A stretch of 64,000 nt of DNA from Streptomyces sp. NBC_00443 (GCF_036014175.1 NZ_CP107917.1:3410001-3474000), one strand, 5' to 3'. Counted from the stretch's first letter, positions 1 to 8,336 are shown. Program-made: numbers and translations. The notes: a model not told the origin generated them from the letters alone.

Positions 1-388
1 CCTTCAGGCCCTTGGCCTGGGAGGCGCGGCTGGCGGACTTGTTGAGTTCGGAGATGTCGAACAGCCGCTGGTCGAGCCGGCCGACGGCGACCAGCCGGGC
101 CGCGTCGGCCGGTATCACCAGGGTGCGTCCGTCGACCTTGCGGATCTGTACGGGTATGTGCTCGCGTCCCTTCGCCCGCTCCATGCCGACCACGCGGCCC
201 TTGGAGTCGACGGAGACCCGGTCACCCGTGATCAGGGTGATGCGGTGGGGGGACGTGAGCGAGCCAGCGGCGCCGGAGGGGCGCTGCTCGGGTTCGGCCG
301 ACGCCGGGCTGGTCATTCCCGCGGCGAGGGCGACGGCGGCGGCCGTGGCGACAGAGGCCGCGCCTACTCTTTTGAATTGTCTGCGCAA
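1..388 (-). CDS. Secreted subtilisin-like (S8) serine protease, N-terminal part only
   Basis: This gene is read on the minus strand and runs off the left edge, so only about 129 N-terminal residues are visible. It starts at a TTG at 388 preceded by an AAGGGGG ribosome binding site. The first 30 or so residues form a classic signal peptide: a basic start (RRQFKR), an Ala-rich hydrophobic core, and a likely signal peptidase cleavage after SPASA. The mature start contains HRITLITGDRVSV and HIPVQIRKVDG, a leader typical of large secreted Streptomyces S8 proteases whose propeptide precedes the catalytic domain. The catalytic Asp/His/Ser region is not in the window, so the protease call rests on family resemblance of the leader alone. 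Confidence 0.6.
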   Translation of the reverse strand, partial: MRRQFKRVGAASVATAAAVALAAGMTSPASAEPEQRPSGAAGSLTSPHRITLITGDRVSVDSKGRVVGMERAKGREHIPVQIRKVDGRTLVIPADAARLVAVGRLDQRLFDISELNKSASRASQAKGLK

Positions 389-584
389 GTTTCCCCCTTG
401 CAGAAGGTCCGGGCGAATTACCCCGTTCACCCGGCCGGGGGAGGTCCCGTACGCATGCGCGCCGCCCCCCGGAATACGGAGTATGCCGAGGGGCGATCAG
501 ACACCTCAAGAGATGAGAAGAAGGTAAGAAGCACGCCGGCCGACTGTTACGCGACGGCGCGAACTCCGTTACGCAGTCGCCGGG

Positions 585-1268
585 TTACGCCCCCGCGTTC
601 TCCTTGACAGTGATCCGCCCCTTGCGGATGGTCGCCAGCCGCGGGGCCTTCTTCGCGATCGCGGAGTCGTGGGTGACCATGATGAAGGTCAACCCGAGTT
701 CCTTCCACATGCGTTCGAGTACGTCCATGATCTCGTCGCGCATCGACTCGTCGAGGTTTCCGGTGGGTTCGTCGGCGAGGAGCACCTTCGGCTGCTTGAC
801 GAGTGCTCTGGCGATGGCGACGCGCTGCTGCTGGCCGCCGGACATCTCGGACGGGAGATGTCCGAGCCGTTCACCCAGGCCCACGGAGTTCAGGGCCTCG
901 GCGGCCCGTTCGCGCCGCGCCTTCGCCTTGACCCCGAGGGGGACGAGGGCGGTCTCCACGTTCTCCTGTGCGGTGAGGGTGGGGATGAGGTTGAAGGACT
1001 GGAAGACGAAGCCGATGTTCTCGCTGCGGACCCTTGTCAGCCGGGTCTCGGAGAGCCTGGCCAGGTCGGTGCCGTCGAGCACCACTTCGCCGGAGGTCGG
1101 CCGGTCCAGGGCGCCGATCATCTGAAGGAGGGTGGACTTGCCGCCGCCGGTGGGGCCTTGGATGACGAGCCGGTCACCGTCGGCGATGGTGAGGTCCACT
1201 CCGTCGAGGGCGTGGATGGACTCCTTGCCTCGGGTGTAGCGCTTGGTGACGTTTCTGAGTTCGTACAT
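585..1268 (-). CDS. ABC transporter ATP-binding protein, MacB/LolD type
   Basis: A 227-residue ATPase for an export or envelope-remodelling ABC system, working with an FtsX-type permease. Visible motifs are Walker A GPTGGGKST, Q-loop region GFVFQSFNLIP, signature SGGQQQR, Walker B VLLADEPTGNLD, and the H-loop MVTHD. Length and motif spacing match the LolD/MacB group that pairs with FtsX-fold permeases. The ATG at 1268 is preceded by GGAG. The reading frame stays open upstream through the repeat array, but that extension has no family similarity. The partner permease is encoded upstream on the same strand (1875-3365), separated by about 600 bp of repeats, which is odd because such pairs are usually adjacent. 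Substrate unknown. Confidence 0.9.
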   Translation of the reverse strand: MYELRNVTKRYTRGKESIHALDGVDLTIADGDRLVIQGPTGGGKSTLLQMIGALDRPTSGEVVLDGTDLARLSETRLTRVRSENIGFVFQSFNLIPTLTAQENVETALVPLGVKAKARRERAAEALNSVGLGERLGHLPSEMSGGQQQRVAIARALVKQPKVLLADEPTGNLDESMRDEIMDVLERMWKELGLTFIMVTHDSAIAKKAPRLATIRKGRITVKENAGA

Positions 1269-1312
1269 GGGGTGCTCCTGGGTGGGGTTCGGGGTGGTGC
1301 GGATCGTCTTCG

Positions 1313-1800
1313 GCTGCGGGGTGGGTGGGGGCTGATCGCGCAGTTCCCCGCGCCCCCGGGGGTTGCGGTCGCGTCGGCTGTCGTGGACTGCGCGGCTGCC
1401 GGGGGTGGTTCGCATCGTTCTCGGCTGCCGGATGGGTGGGGGCTGATCACGCCGTCCCCCGCGCCCCCGGGGGTTGCCGTCACGTCGGCTGTCGTGGACT
1501 GCGCGGCTGCCGGGGGCGGTTCGCATCGTTCTCGGCTGCCGGATGGGTGGGGGCTGATCACGCAGTCCCCCGCGCCCCCGGGGGTTGCCGTCACGTCGGC
1601 TGCCGTGGACTGCGGCGGTGTTTCGGATCGTTCTCGGCTGCCGGGTGGGTGGGGGCTGATCGCGCAGTTCCCCGCGCCCCTGGGGGTGGCGGCTACGTCG
1701 GCTGCCATCGCCCGCCCTGCGTGGAGTCGAGCAGCGGCCCGTTCCAGCCGGCGGGACTGCAACCCCCAAGGGGCGCGGGGAACTGCGCGACCAGCCCCCA
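1313..1800. repeat. Tandem repeat array of about 111-bp units with an inverted copy at one end
   Basis: Four imperfect direct copies carry the segment GCTGATCRCGCAGTTCCC followed by GCGCCCCCGGGGG. The shared GCTGAT begins at 1331, 1442, 1553 and 1655, giving periods of 111, 111 and 102 bp. A fifth copy lies inverted at 1769-1799. The core (GGGGCGCGGGGAACTGCGCG and its complement) also occurs singly at 20734, 29766 and 42513, each time in an intergenic region. The array fills the whole gap between the FtsX permease and its ATPase. No gene is supported inside it, although several frames remain open because the units lack stops. Confidence 0.85.
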
Positions 1801-1874
1801 CTACCCGCAGGCGGCACGGGTGGCGCGGCGGCCCCCCGCCCAGCCGCAGCAGCAGGCGCCGCCGCCGACGTCAG

Positions 1875-3365
1875 CTACTCGACACGGCGCAACGCATCCG
1901 CCGGACGGAGCCGCGACGCCCGCCACCCGCCAAAGGCCCCGGCAATCAGCCCACCCGTCACCGCAAGCCCGACCGCCAGCGCAACCGTCGTAAGGCTGAC
2001 CGGCGCGGTCAGCGCGACGTCGAGCGTCGTGCTCGCCGTCTGCCGTCCAGGGCCACCGCCCCCGAAGCCACCCCCGCCCTGGCCGCCGCCCACGCCGCCG
2101 CCGCCACCGCCACCGCCGCCCAACTGGGCCTGCAGCGTCGGGCTGACAGCCGTCACGACGTACGCGCCCGCAACGCCGATCGCGATGCCCAGCGCCCCGC
2201 CCAGCAGCCCGTTCACGATCGCCTCGCCGACCACCTGCCGGGTCACCCGGCCCGACTTCCAGCCCAGCGCCTTCAGCGTGCCGAACTCCCGGACCCGGCG
2301 CGACACCGCCGAGGAGGTCAGCAGTCCGGCCACCAGGAACGCGGCGATCAGCACCGCGATGGACAGCCACTTACCGACGCTCGTGGCGAGGGAGGACGCC
2401 GTGGACAGGGAGCCGGACACCGTGTCCGCGAGGTCCGCGGAGGTCGTCACCGTCGTACCGGAGACGTTCTTCTGGATGGCCGACTTGACGGCGTCGATCT
2501 GCTGGGAGTCGGCCGCCTTGACGTAGATCGTGGTGACCTTGTCCTTCGCGTCGGCGAGCGTCTGCGCCTGCTTCAGCGGGATGTAGAGATTGGCGGCGGC
2601 GTCCCCGCTGTCGGGCGTGGCGATGCCGATCACCTTGAACTTGGTGCCCTTGACGGTGACGGTGGACCCGACCTTGAGCTTCTTCTCCTTGGCGTAGGAG
2701 GTGTCGGCGACGACCACCTTCGCGTCGGCCTCCGTCGTCTTGAAGGTACGGCCGCTGGTGATCTTCGAGGACGTCAGCGGGCCGAGCACAGGCTTGGTGA
2801 CGTCGGCGCCGTAGACGGAGTAGTTGTTGACGTCGAAGTCGGCACCGCCGCCGCGTACTTCGCCCTGCGGCTGGCCGCTGCTGCCGCTACCGCCCTGCCC
2901 GGGCCCGCCGCCCTGCTGGCCCCCGCTGCCAGTCTGGTCCTGCTGGAACTGCCCGCGCGTGAACTGCCCGCTGACCTTGACGACCTGGAGGCTCAGCCCG
3001 CCGACGGCGTCCGAGACACCGCTCTGCGAACCGACCTTGGTCACGGTCGAGCTTGCGAGCGTCTGGAAGCCCTGGACCATGACGCGGTCGGTGGACTGTT
3101 CCTCGTCGGAGCCGTCGTCCTGTGCGTCGAACTGGAAGCGCGGCCGCTCGGAGCTGCTCGCGGCCGGCTCGGCGGCCTTGGTGACGGTCATGTCCGTGCC
3201 CAGGCCGTACAGGGACTGCAGGACCTTGTCCTGGGCCTTGCTCATGCCGGAGGACACGGAGTTGACCACGATGACCAGCGCGATGCCCAGCGCGAGTCCG
3301 GAGGCGACGACGAGGGCCGCCTTTCTGCGGCGGCGCAGCTCGCGCCTCAGGTAGGTGAAGAACAT
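1875..3365 (-). CDS. FtsX-family ABC transporter permease with large extracytoplasmic domain
   Basis: A 496-residue MacB-like permease. One transmembrane segment lies near the N-terminus (after the basic FFTYLRRELRRRRKAA), followed by a long extracytoplasmic domain and three more membrane segments in the last third, then a C-terminal basic loop and tail ending in RRVE. This is the MacB/FtsX topology. Two low-complexity Gly/Gln/Ser stretches are notable: one in the extracytoplasmic domain and one very Gly-rich run in the loop between the second and third membrane segments. The ATG at 3365 has no Shine-Dalgarno but has TACTTT exactly 7 nt upstream, suggesting a leaderless mRNA. It probably works with the ATPase at 585-1268. 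Confidence 0.85.
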   Translation of the reverse strand: MFFTYLRRELRRRRKAALVVASGLALGIALVIVVNSVSSGMSKAQDKVLQSLYGLGTDMTVTKAAEPAASSSERPRFQFDAQDDGSDEEQSTDRVMVQGFQTLASSTVTKVGSQSGVSDAVGGLSLQVVKVSGQFTRGQFQQDQTGSGGQQGGGPGQGGSGSSGQPQGEVRGGGADFDVNNYSVYGADVTKPVLGPLTSSKITSGRTFKTTEADAKVVVADTSYAKEKKLKVGSTVTVKGTKFKVIGIATPDSGDAAANLYIPLKQAQTLADAKDKVTTIYVKAADSQQIDAVKSAIQKNVSGTTVTTSADLADTVSGSLSTASSLATSVGKWLSIAVLIAAFLVAGLLTSSAVSRRVREFGTLKALGWKSGRVTRQVVGEAIVNGLLGGALGIAIGVAGAYVVTAVSPTLQAQLGGGGGGGGGVGGGQGGGGFGGGGPGRQTASTTLDVALTAPVSLTTVALAVGLAVTGGLIAGAFGGWRASRLRPADALRRVE

Positions 3366-3372
3366 GCGCCGC

Positions 3373-3378
3373 AAAGTA
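3373..3378 (-). promoter_or_regulatory. Predicted -10 box (TACTTT) of leaderless FtsX permease gene
   Basis: TACTTT lies 7 nt before the ATG at 3365, and no ribosome binding site is present. That places the transcription start at or next to the A of the ATG. Confidence 0.45.
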
Positions 3379-3450
3379 GGTACGGCGCGTGATGAAGGGA
3401 TAAGGCCGAAATAAGAGATGGATGAGAAGGCTGGGAGCATCCCCGGAAAC

Positions 3451-3480
3451 ACCGATGCCGCCCCTGGGGGCGGCATCGGT
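3451..3480. terminator. Strong hairpin terminator
   Basis: A perfect 14-bp inverted repeat (ACCGATGCCGCCCC and its complement, 2-nt centre) lies between the L,D-transpeptidase stop and the FtsX permease start. There is no U tract, as is usual in Streptomyces. Confidence 0.75.
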
Positions 3481-3523
3481 CACTTGTGAGCGGGCTGTGT
3501 GGCGGCTACGCGCGCGGGACGGG

Positions 3524-4774
3524 TCAGACGGCCGAACCGGCCTTCCACTGCGCCCAGTCCATGTTCCAGCCGTTGAGGCCGTTGTCCGGCGCGATCGTCT
3601 TGTCGCCGGTGTTCTGGACGACCACGACGTCACCGACGATGGAGTTGTTGTAGAACCAGTAGCCCGCGGTGCCCTTGTCGTTGGCGCCCTTGGTGTCGGA
3701 CAGGCCCACGCAGCCGTGGCTGGTGTTCACGCTGCCGAAGATGGACTTGGCACCCCAGTAGTTGCCATGGATGAAGGTGCCGGAGCCGCTGAGGCGAATG
3801 GCGTGCGGCACGTCCTTGATGTCGTACTCGCCCTTGCCGTCGTCGTCCGTGAAGCCCACGGTCGCGCCGTTCATGCGCGTCTCCTTGAACTTCTCGGACA
3901 TCACCATGACGCCCTGGTAGGTCTTGTTCTCCGGCGAACCGGCCGAGATCGGGATGGTCTTGACGGTCTTGCCGTCCTGCGTGACCTTCATCTGCTTGGT
4001 CTTCGCGTCGACGTAGGAGACCTGGTTGCGGCCGATCTTGAAGGTGACCGTCTTCTCCTGGACACCGTAGACACCGTCGGCGCCCTGGACCCCGTCCAGG
4101 GCCATCTTCAGGGTGACGGTCGAGCCCTCCTGCCAGTACTCGTCGGGCCGGCAGTCCATGCGGGTGTCGTTGAACCAGTGGCAGGCGACTTCCTGGCCGC
4201 TGGTGGTGGAGACGGTGACGCCCTTCTGGACGGCCGCCTTGTTGCTGATCGACTTGTCGAAGTTGATCGACACGGGCATGCCGACGCCGACGGTCGAGCC
4301 GTCCTCCGGCGTGAAGTAGCCGAGGAAGCTGTTGTCCGGGGAGACCGTCGTGAAGGACGCGTTCTCGTGGGCGTCCAGGCCCTTCGAGTCCTTCGCGGTC
4401 ACCGCGATCTTGTAGGTGGTCGAGCGCTCCAGCTGGGCGCTGGGCTTCCAGCTGGTCTTGTCGGCGGATATCTCGCCCTCGACCGCGGCGCCCTCGGCGG
4501 TGGTCATCGTCACCTCGGTGAGCGTGCCCTTGCCCACGGTGACGGCGGCGGAGTTGTTGATGGAGGCGTTGTCGGTGCCGTCCTCGGGCTTGATCTTGAT
4601 CTGGGCCTCGGAGGTCTTCTTGGCGGCCGCCTCGTCGACCTTGGCCTGCGAGGAGTCGCCGCCGTCGCCACCGGAGGCGCTGTCGTCGCCGCCGGAGCAG
4701 GCCGAGAGCACCAGGACACCGCCGAGCAGTGCGGACGCGACCGTCAGGCCCTTGCGCCGCCTACTGTTCGTCAT
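3524..4774 (-). CDS. L,D-transpeptidase (YkuD) lipoprotein
   Basis: A 416-residue lipoprotein that should make 3-3 peptidoglycan cross-links outside the membrane. The N-terminus is RRRKG, a hydrophobic core and a lipobox (VLSACSG). Immunoglobulin-like regions fill roughly residues 60-270, as in mycobacterial LdtMt2-type enzymes. The YkuD catalytic domain near the C-terminus holds HGNYW and the signature SHGCVGL, with the nucleophile Cys and catalytic His intact. The ATG at 4774 is chosen because GGAGAAG lies 6 nt upstream; an in-frame ATG 15 nt further up would place that site inside the gene. The gene is followed by a strong hairpin (3451-3480). Confidence 0.92.
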   Translation of the reverse strand: MTNSRRRKGLTVASALLGGVLVLSACSGGDDSASGGDGGDSSQAKVDEAAAKKTSEAQIKIKPEDGTDNASINNSAAVTVGKGTLTEVTMTTAEGAAVEGEISADKTSWKPSAQLERSTTYKIAVTAKDSKGLDAHENASFTTVSPDNSFLGYFTPEDGSTVGVGMPVSINFDKSISNKAAVQKGVTVSTTSGQEVACHWFNDTRMDCRPDEYWQEGSTVTLKMALDGVQGADGVYGVQEKTVTFKIGRNQVSYVDAKTKQMKVTQDGKTVKTIPISAGSPENKTYQGVMVMSEKFKETRMNGATVGFTDDDGKGEYDIKDVPHAIRLSGSGTFIHGNYWGAKSIFGSVNTSHGCVGLSDTKGANDKGTAGYWFYNNSIVGDVVVVQNTGDKTIAPDNGLNGWNMDWAQWKAGSAV

Positions 4775-4949
4775 CACACGCTTCTCCATCTTCCCGAATC
4801 CCCAGAACCCCGAGAGTCCCCGTCAAGAATCTTCAACGCTACGACCGGTTCGTCCCGTTCCACTTCCCACGCAGGTGTGGGGCACACCACGTCTGCCGCG
4901 GCAGAGACGTGGTGCGGGTTTCGGCCAGTGCGCCCCATGAGACGACGAA

Positions 4950-4977
4950 ACCCCGGGCGGCGGTTGCCGTCCGGGGT
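4950..4977 (-). terminator. Hairpin terminator after the 4998-5351 gene
   Basis: Inverted arms CCCCGGACGGC and GCCGCCCGGGG (minus strand) with a short loop are followed by TTTCG. They sit 20 nt downstream of the stop codon of the hypothetical gene. Confidence 0.65.
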
Positions 4978-4997
4978 CACGATTTCCCCAAGACGTC

Positions 4998-5351
4998 TCA
5001 GCCGACCCGCTCGGCCACTTCGCCGTCGAAGTCCTCCTCACCATCATCCTCGCCGAGGTCCCACTCCGGCGAATCCGGGTCGTAGTCGATGCGCTCGCTG
5101 GACCAGGAGGCCTGCGCGAGATCGACTCCCGGCACCTCGCTGACCAGGTCGAATGGATCAACGAGATAGGCGAGGGCCTCGGCAGTGTCTTCCGTCACAG
5201 CGCTCTCGGCGTGGGCCCGTTCGTCGACCGGCATGGCGACGTCGTCGGCGAGCCGCCGCAGGGCGGCCTTGGTCACGGCGTCGCGGTCGTCCACTTCGAG
5301 GACGAGCTCGACTCGAAGCCGTACAAACCGTGATGTTTCTGGAGTACTCAT
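4998..5351 (-). CDS. Conserved actinobacterial hypothetical protein, acidic
   Basis: A 117-residue acidic cytoplasmic protein of unknown function. It begins MSTPETSRFVRLRVELVLEV and ends in a very acidic region (EDDGEEDFDGEVAERVG). There is no signal peptide, membrane segment or catalytic motif that I recognise. The ATG at 5351 lacks a Shine-Dalgarno but has TACGCT 6 nt upstream (5358-5363), the spacing of a leaderless promoter. A hairpin terminator follows, so it looks monocistronic. Confidence 0.7.
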   Translation of the reverse strand: MSTPETSRFVRLRVELVLEVDDRDAVTKAALRRLADDVAMPVDERAHAESAVTEDTAEALAYLVDPFDLVSEVPGVDLAQASWSSERIDYDPDSPEWDLGEDDGEEDFDGEVAERVG

Positions 5352-5357
5352 GCCCGG

Positions 5358-5363
5358 AGCGTA
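5358..5363 (-). promoter_or_regulatory. Predicted -10 box (TACGCT), leaderless
   Basis: TACGCT lies 6 nt before the ATG at 5351, with no ribosome binding site between. Confidence 0.4.
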
Positions 5364-5460
5364 CGGCCCTTTTCTCCCGTGACTTTCCCGTGACCCGCGA
5401 CTTTCACTAACATCGCCCCACACGGCCAATTCGCCAGCGCCACAAGGGGATCGATATTCC

Positions 5461-5799
5461 GTGTCCGCCGCTCATCGATCGACGTCCACCGCACGCCGAT
5501 CGCTGCTGACCGCCACCGCCGCGGGAGCCCTGCTGGGCGCCCTGTGGTTCGTACCCTCCGCCAACGCCACGGGCGACGGGCCGGCGAGAACGGAGCCTTC
5601 GGCGACACCCACGACCCAGGTCACCCAGCAGGCGCGGGCCGCGTCCGGCAGTGCCGACGACAGCACCGGGGACGGCACCCGGCTCGCCGACACCGGAAGC
5701 TTCGACACCACGCCGTACATCGTCGGCGGGACCGTCTTCCTCGCCGTGGGCGCGGGCTTCGTCGCCTACTCGGTGCGCCGGGAACAGCTCGGCTTCTGA
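5461..5799 (+). CDS. Small sortase-anchored surface protein (LADTG motif)
   Basis: A 112-residue secreted protein. It has an N-terminal signal peptide (RRSLLTATAAGALLGALW, cleavage near SANA), a Thr/Ser/Gln-rich linker, and then LADTG followed by a hydrophobic stretch and a basic tail (RREQLGF). This order is the cell-wall sorting signal used by class E sortases, which prefer LAxTG. The protein would be cut within LADTG and attached to peptidoglycan. The GTG start is preceded by AAGGGGA about 10 nt upstream. No canonical sortase gene is adjacent in this window. The product is short enough to be a small wall-surface decoration rather than an enzyme. Confidence 0.75.
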   Translation: MSAAHRSTSTARRSLLTATAAGALLGALWFVPSANATGDGPARTEPSATPTTQVTQQARAASGSADDSTGDGTRLADTGSFDTTPYIVGGTVFLAVGAGFVAYSVRREQLGF

Positions 5800-5805
5800 A
5801 TTGGC

Positions 5806-5835
5806 TTGACGATTCCTTCACATCGGACTCATAGT
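5806..5835 (+). promoter_or_regulatory. Near-consensus vegetative promoter, leaderless
   Basis: TTGACG at 5806-5811, an 18-bp spacer, then CATAGT at 5830-5835, followed 6 nt later by the ATG at 5842. This resembles a principal (HrdB-type) sigma promoter. Confidence 0.6.
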
Positions 5836-5841
5836 CCGCTC

Positions 5842-6621
5842 ATGAAGAGATCATCGGGCGTGCGTGCAGCCGCCACGGTTGCCGTGAGCGCACTGTCGCT
5901 CGCCCTTGTCACGGGTTGCGGTGGGGGGTCGGACGACTCGAAAGGGTCGGACGGGCAGGCCGCGAAGGCGCTCAGCACCGCGGAGTTGAAGAAGGCGATC
6001 ATCGCGCAGGGCGATGTCGAGGGTTACGAGGTGGACACGTCCGGCAAGCAGTTGCCGAAGTCCAAGGACCAGATCAAGAGCAGCGAGACGCAGTGCACGC
6101 CGCTGGCCTACGCCATGGGCGGGCTGGCGCCGGGCGATTCGGCGTCGAACGCGGCCGTCATGACCCGCGAGAAGAAGGAAAAGCCCACCGACAACGCCTC
6201 CAAGTCCCTCGAGGACCTGAGCGAGGGCGAGATCGAGGACTCCCTCACCGACGCGATGAGCCTCAACCTCACGGTCGTGGGCCTGTCCTCGTACGACGGT
6301 GACGGCGCCGCCGACACCTTCAAGTCGGTGTCGGACGCGGTGAAGAGCTGCTCCGGGGGCTTCCCCGTCACCATGCAGGGCACGGCCCAGAAGATCACCA
6401 AGATCACCGCGGAGAAGGCGTCCGGTACCGGTGACGAGTCCGTGGCGTTCACCGCGGTGACCGAGGAGGACGGCGACGCGGGCACCACGCACATCGAGGT
6501 GGTGCGGCACGGCAGCACCATCGCCACGTACTACACGATCAACCTCGGCCTGATGTTCACGGACAAGCCGTACGACGTCCCGGCCGCCCTGATCGACGCG
6601 CAGAGCGCCAAGCTGAAGTAA
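5842..6621 (+). CDS. Putative secreted lipoprotein
   Basis: A 259-residue lipoprotein with a lipobox in LALVTGCGGG after a short basic hydrophobic leader (MKRSSGVRAAATVAVSALS). The mature part is Ser/Lys/Asp-rich and then forms a soluble domain with no catalytic motif I can identify. Streptomyces have many such sensor-like lipoproteins. The ATG at 5842 has no Shine-Dalgarno but follows a good promoter by 6 nt. The gene converges on hutH, and a shared strong hairpin lies between them. Confidence 0.75.
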   Translation: MKRSSGVRAAATVAVSALSLALVTGCGGGSDDSKGSDGQAAKALSTAELKKAIIAQGDVEGYEVDTSGKQLPKSKDQIKSSETQCTPLAYAMGGLAPGDSASNAAVMTREKKEKPTDNASKSLEDLSEGEIEDSLTDAMSLNLTVVGLSSYDGDGAADTFKSVSDAVKSCSGGFPVTMQGTAQKITKITAEKASGTGDESVAFTAVTEEDGDAGTTHIEVVRHGSTIATYYTINLGLMFTDKPYDVPAALIDAQSAKLK

Positions 6622-6654
6622 CCCGCTCAAGAGCGGACCCGCTCAAGACGCATC

Positions 6655-6684
6655 GGGGCCCTGTCGGTCGTACGACAGGGCCCC
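6655..6684. terminator. Bidirectional hairpin terminator
   Basis: Inverted arms GGGGCCCTGTCG and CGACAGGGCCCC with a 6-nt loop lie between the convergent lipoprotein and hutH genes. Confidence 0.8.
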
Positions 6685-6691
6685 TTGCGTG

Positions 6692-8236
6692 TCACTGGAG
6701 CGGCCCGGTGACCTTCTCCACCGCGGCGACCAGCTCTCCGCCGCGCACGAACGCGTCGGCCGCGGCGAGGTCGGGTGCCAGGAACCGGTCGGGCCCGGCG
6801 CCCTGGACCCCGGCGCCCCGCACGGCGTCGATGACCGCCTGCGAGGCCGGCGCCGGGGCGAGCCCCTCCCTCAGTTCTACGGCGCGCGTGGCGGCGTAGA
6901 GCTCGACGGCAAGGACGCGCGTGAGGTTGTCGACGGCGGTACGGAGCTTGCGCGCGGCCGACCAGCCCATGGAGACGTGGTCCTCCTGCATGGCGGAGGA
7001 GGGGATCGAGTCGGCGGACGCCGGAACGGCCAGCCTCTTCAGCTCGCTCACCAGCGCCGCCTGCGTGTACTGGGCGATCATCAGCCCCGAGTCGACGCCC
7101 GCGTCGTCGGCCAGGAACGGCGGCAGCCCGTGGCTGCGGTTCTTGTCCAGCAGCCGGTCGGTGCGGCGCTCGGCGATGGAGGCGAGGTCGGCGACGGCGA
7201 TGGCGAGGAAGTCGAGGACGTAGGCGACGGGCGCCCCGTGGAAGTTGCCGTTGGACTCCACACGTCCGTCGGGCAGCACGACCGGGTTGTCGACGGCGGA
7301 GGCGAGTTCCCGCTCGGCGACGAGCCGTGCGTGCGCCAGGGTGTCGCGCCCGGCGCCGGCGACCTGCGGGGCGCAGCGCACCGAGTACGCGTCCTGGACG
7401 CGGGGCGCGTCGTCCTGGTGATGCCCGGTCAGCTCCGAACCCTTCAGCACGGCGAGCATGTTGGCGGCGGAGGCGCCCTGCCCCGGGTGCGGCCGGATGG
7501 CGTGCAGCTCGGGCGCGAGCACCTTGTCGGTCCCGAGCAGCGCTTCGAGGCTGAGTGCGGCCGTGACGTCGGCGGACTTGTAGAGCGCGTCCAGGTCGGC
7601 GAGGGCCATGACGAGCATGCCGAGCATGCCGTCGGTGCCGTTGAGGAGGGCGAGCCCCTCCTTCTCACGCAGCTCGACGGGTGCGATGCCGTGCGCGGCA
7701 AGCAGTTCACCGGCGGGCCGCACGCTCCCGTCGGGGCCTTCGGCCTCGCCCTCGCCCATCAGCGTGAGGGCGCAGTGCGAAAGGGGAGCAAGGTCACCTG
7801 AGCAGCCGAGGGAGCCGTACTCGTGGACGACGGGCGTGATCCCGGCGTTGAGCACGTCGGCCATGGTCTGCGCGACCTCCGGCCGCACTCCCGTGTGCCC
7901 CGAGCAGACGGTCTTGAGCCGCAGGAACATCAGGGCCCGTACGACCTCCCGCTCCACCCGCGGCCCCATTCCCGCGGCATGCGAACGGACGATGTTGCGC
8001 TGCAGCTGCGCCCGCTGCTCCTGGCTGATGTGCCGGGTCGCCAGGGCGCCGAAGCCGGTGGAGACGCCGTAGACGGGCTCGGGCTTGGCCGCCAGCGCAT
8101 CCACGATCCCGCGAGCCGCGGCCAGCGCCGCGACCGCCTCCTCCGACAGCTCGACCCGGGCCCCACCCCGCGCCACGGCAAGGACGTCGGACGCGGTGAC
8201 CCCGGACGTCCCCACCACCACAGTGTGCATATCCAT
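6692..8236 (-). CDS. hutH: Histidine ammonia-lyase
   Basis: A 514-residue cytoplasmic enzyme that removes ammonia from L-histidine to give urocanate, the first step of histidine use. The prosthetic MIO group forms from an internal tripeptide. Here the conserved GSLGCSGDLAPL places it at residues 145-147 as Cys-Ser-Gly rather than the common Ala-Ser-Gly. As I recall, the S. griseus enzyme has the same Cys. Other conserved parts include YGVSTGFG, GLALLNGTDG, and SSAMQEDHVSMG. The start at 8236 (with a second ATG two codons on) is favoured by TACGCT 7 nt upstream. No other hut genes are adjacent, as is normal in streptomycetes. Confidence 0.95.
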   Translation of the reverse strand: MDMHTVVVGTSGVTASDVLAVARGGARVELSEEAVAALAAARGIVDALAAKPEPVYGVSTGFGALATRHISQEQRAQLQRNIVRSHAAGMGPRVEREVVRALMFLRLKTVCSGHTGVRPEVAQTMADVLNAGITPVVHEYGSLGCSGDLAPLSHCALTLMGEGEAEGPDGSVRPAGELLAAHGIAPVELREKEGLALLNGTDGMLGMLVMALADLDALYKSADVTAALSLEALLGTDKVLAPELHAIRPHPGQGASAANMLAVLKGSELTGHHQDDAPRVQDAYSVRCAPQVAGAGRDTLAHARLVAERELASAVDNPVVLPDGRVESNGNFHGAPVAYVLDFLAIAVADLASIAERRTDRLLDKNRSHGLPPFLADDAGVDSGLMIAQYTQAALVSELKRLAVPASADSIPSSAMQEDHVSMGWSAARKLRTAVDNLTRVLAVELYAATRAVELREGLAPAPASQAVIDAVRGAGVQGAGPDRFLAPDLAAADAFVRGGELVAAVEKVTGPLQ

Positions 8237-8243
8237 ATTCAGG

Positions 8244-8249
8244 AGCGTA
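8244..8249 (-). promoter_or_regulatory. Predicted -10 box (TACGCT) of hutH, leaderless
   Basis: TACGCT lies 7 nt before the ATG at 8236, and there is no purine-rich ribosome binding site. Confidence 0.4.
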
Positions 8250-8336
8250 CGCAGTGAAGACGAAGATGTCACTAGCGGGTGAGGGGTACACCCCTTACAC
8301 GCCGGTCGGCACCATCCAGCCGCTCGGGCAGCCATC

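Noticed and set aside
669..3392. A 907-codon open frame on the plus strand
   Set aside because: It is antisense to the ABC ATPase and FtsX genes. High-GC DNA leaves long antisense frames open, and its protein has no motifs and a low-complexity composition.
3485..3505. GGCTACGCGCGCGGG as a nucleoside operator
   Set aside because: Only the left arm matches; the right arm is lost, and the nearby gene is a peptidoglycan enzyme.
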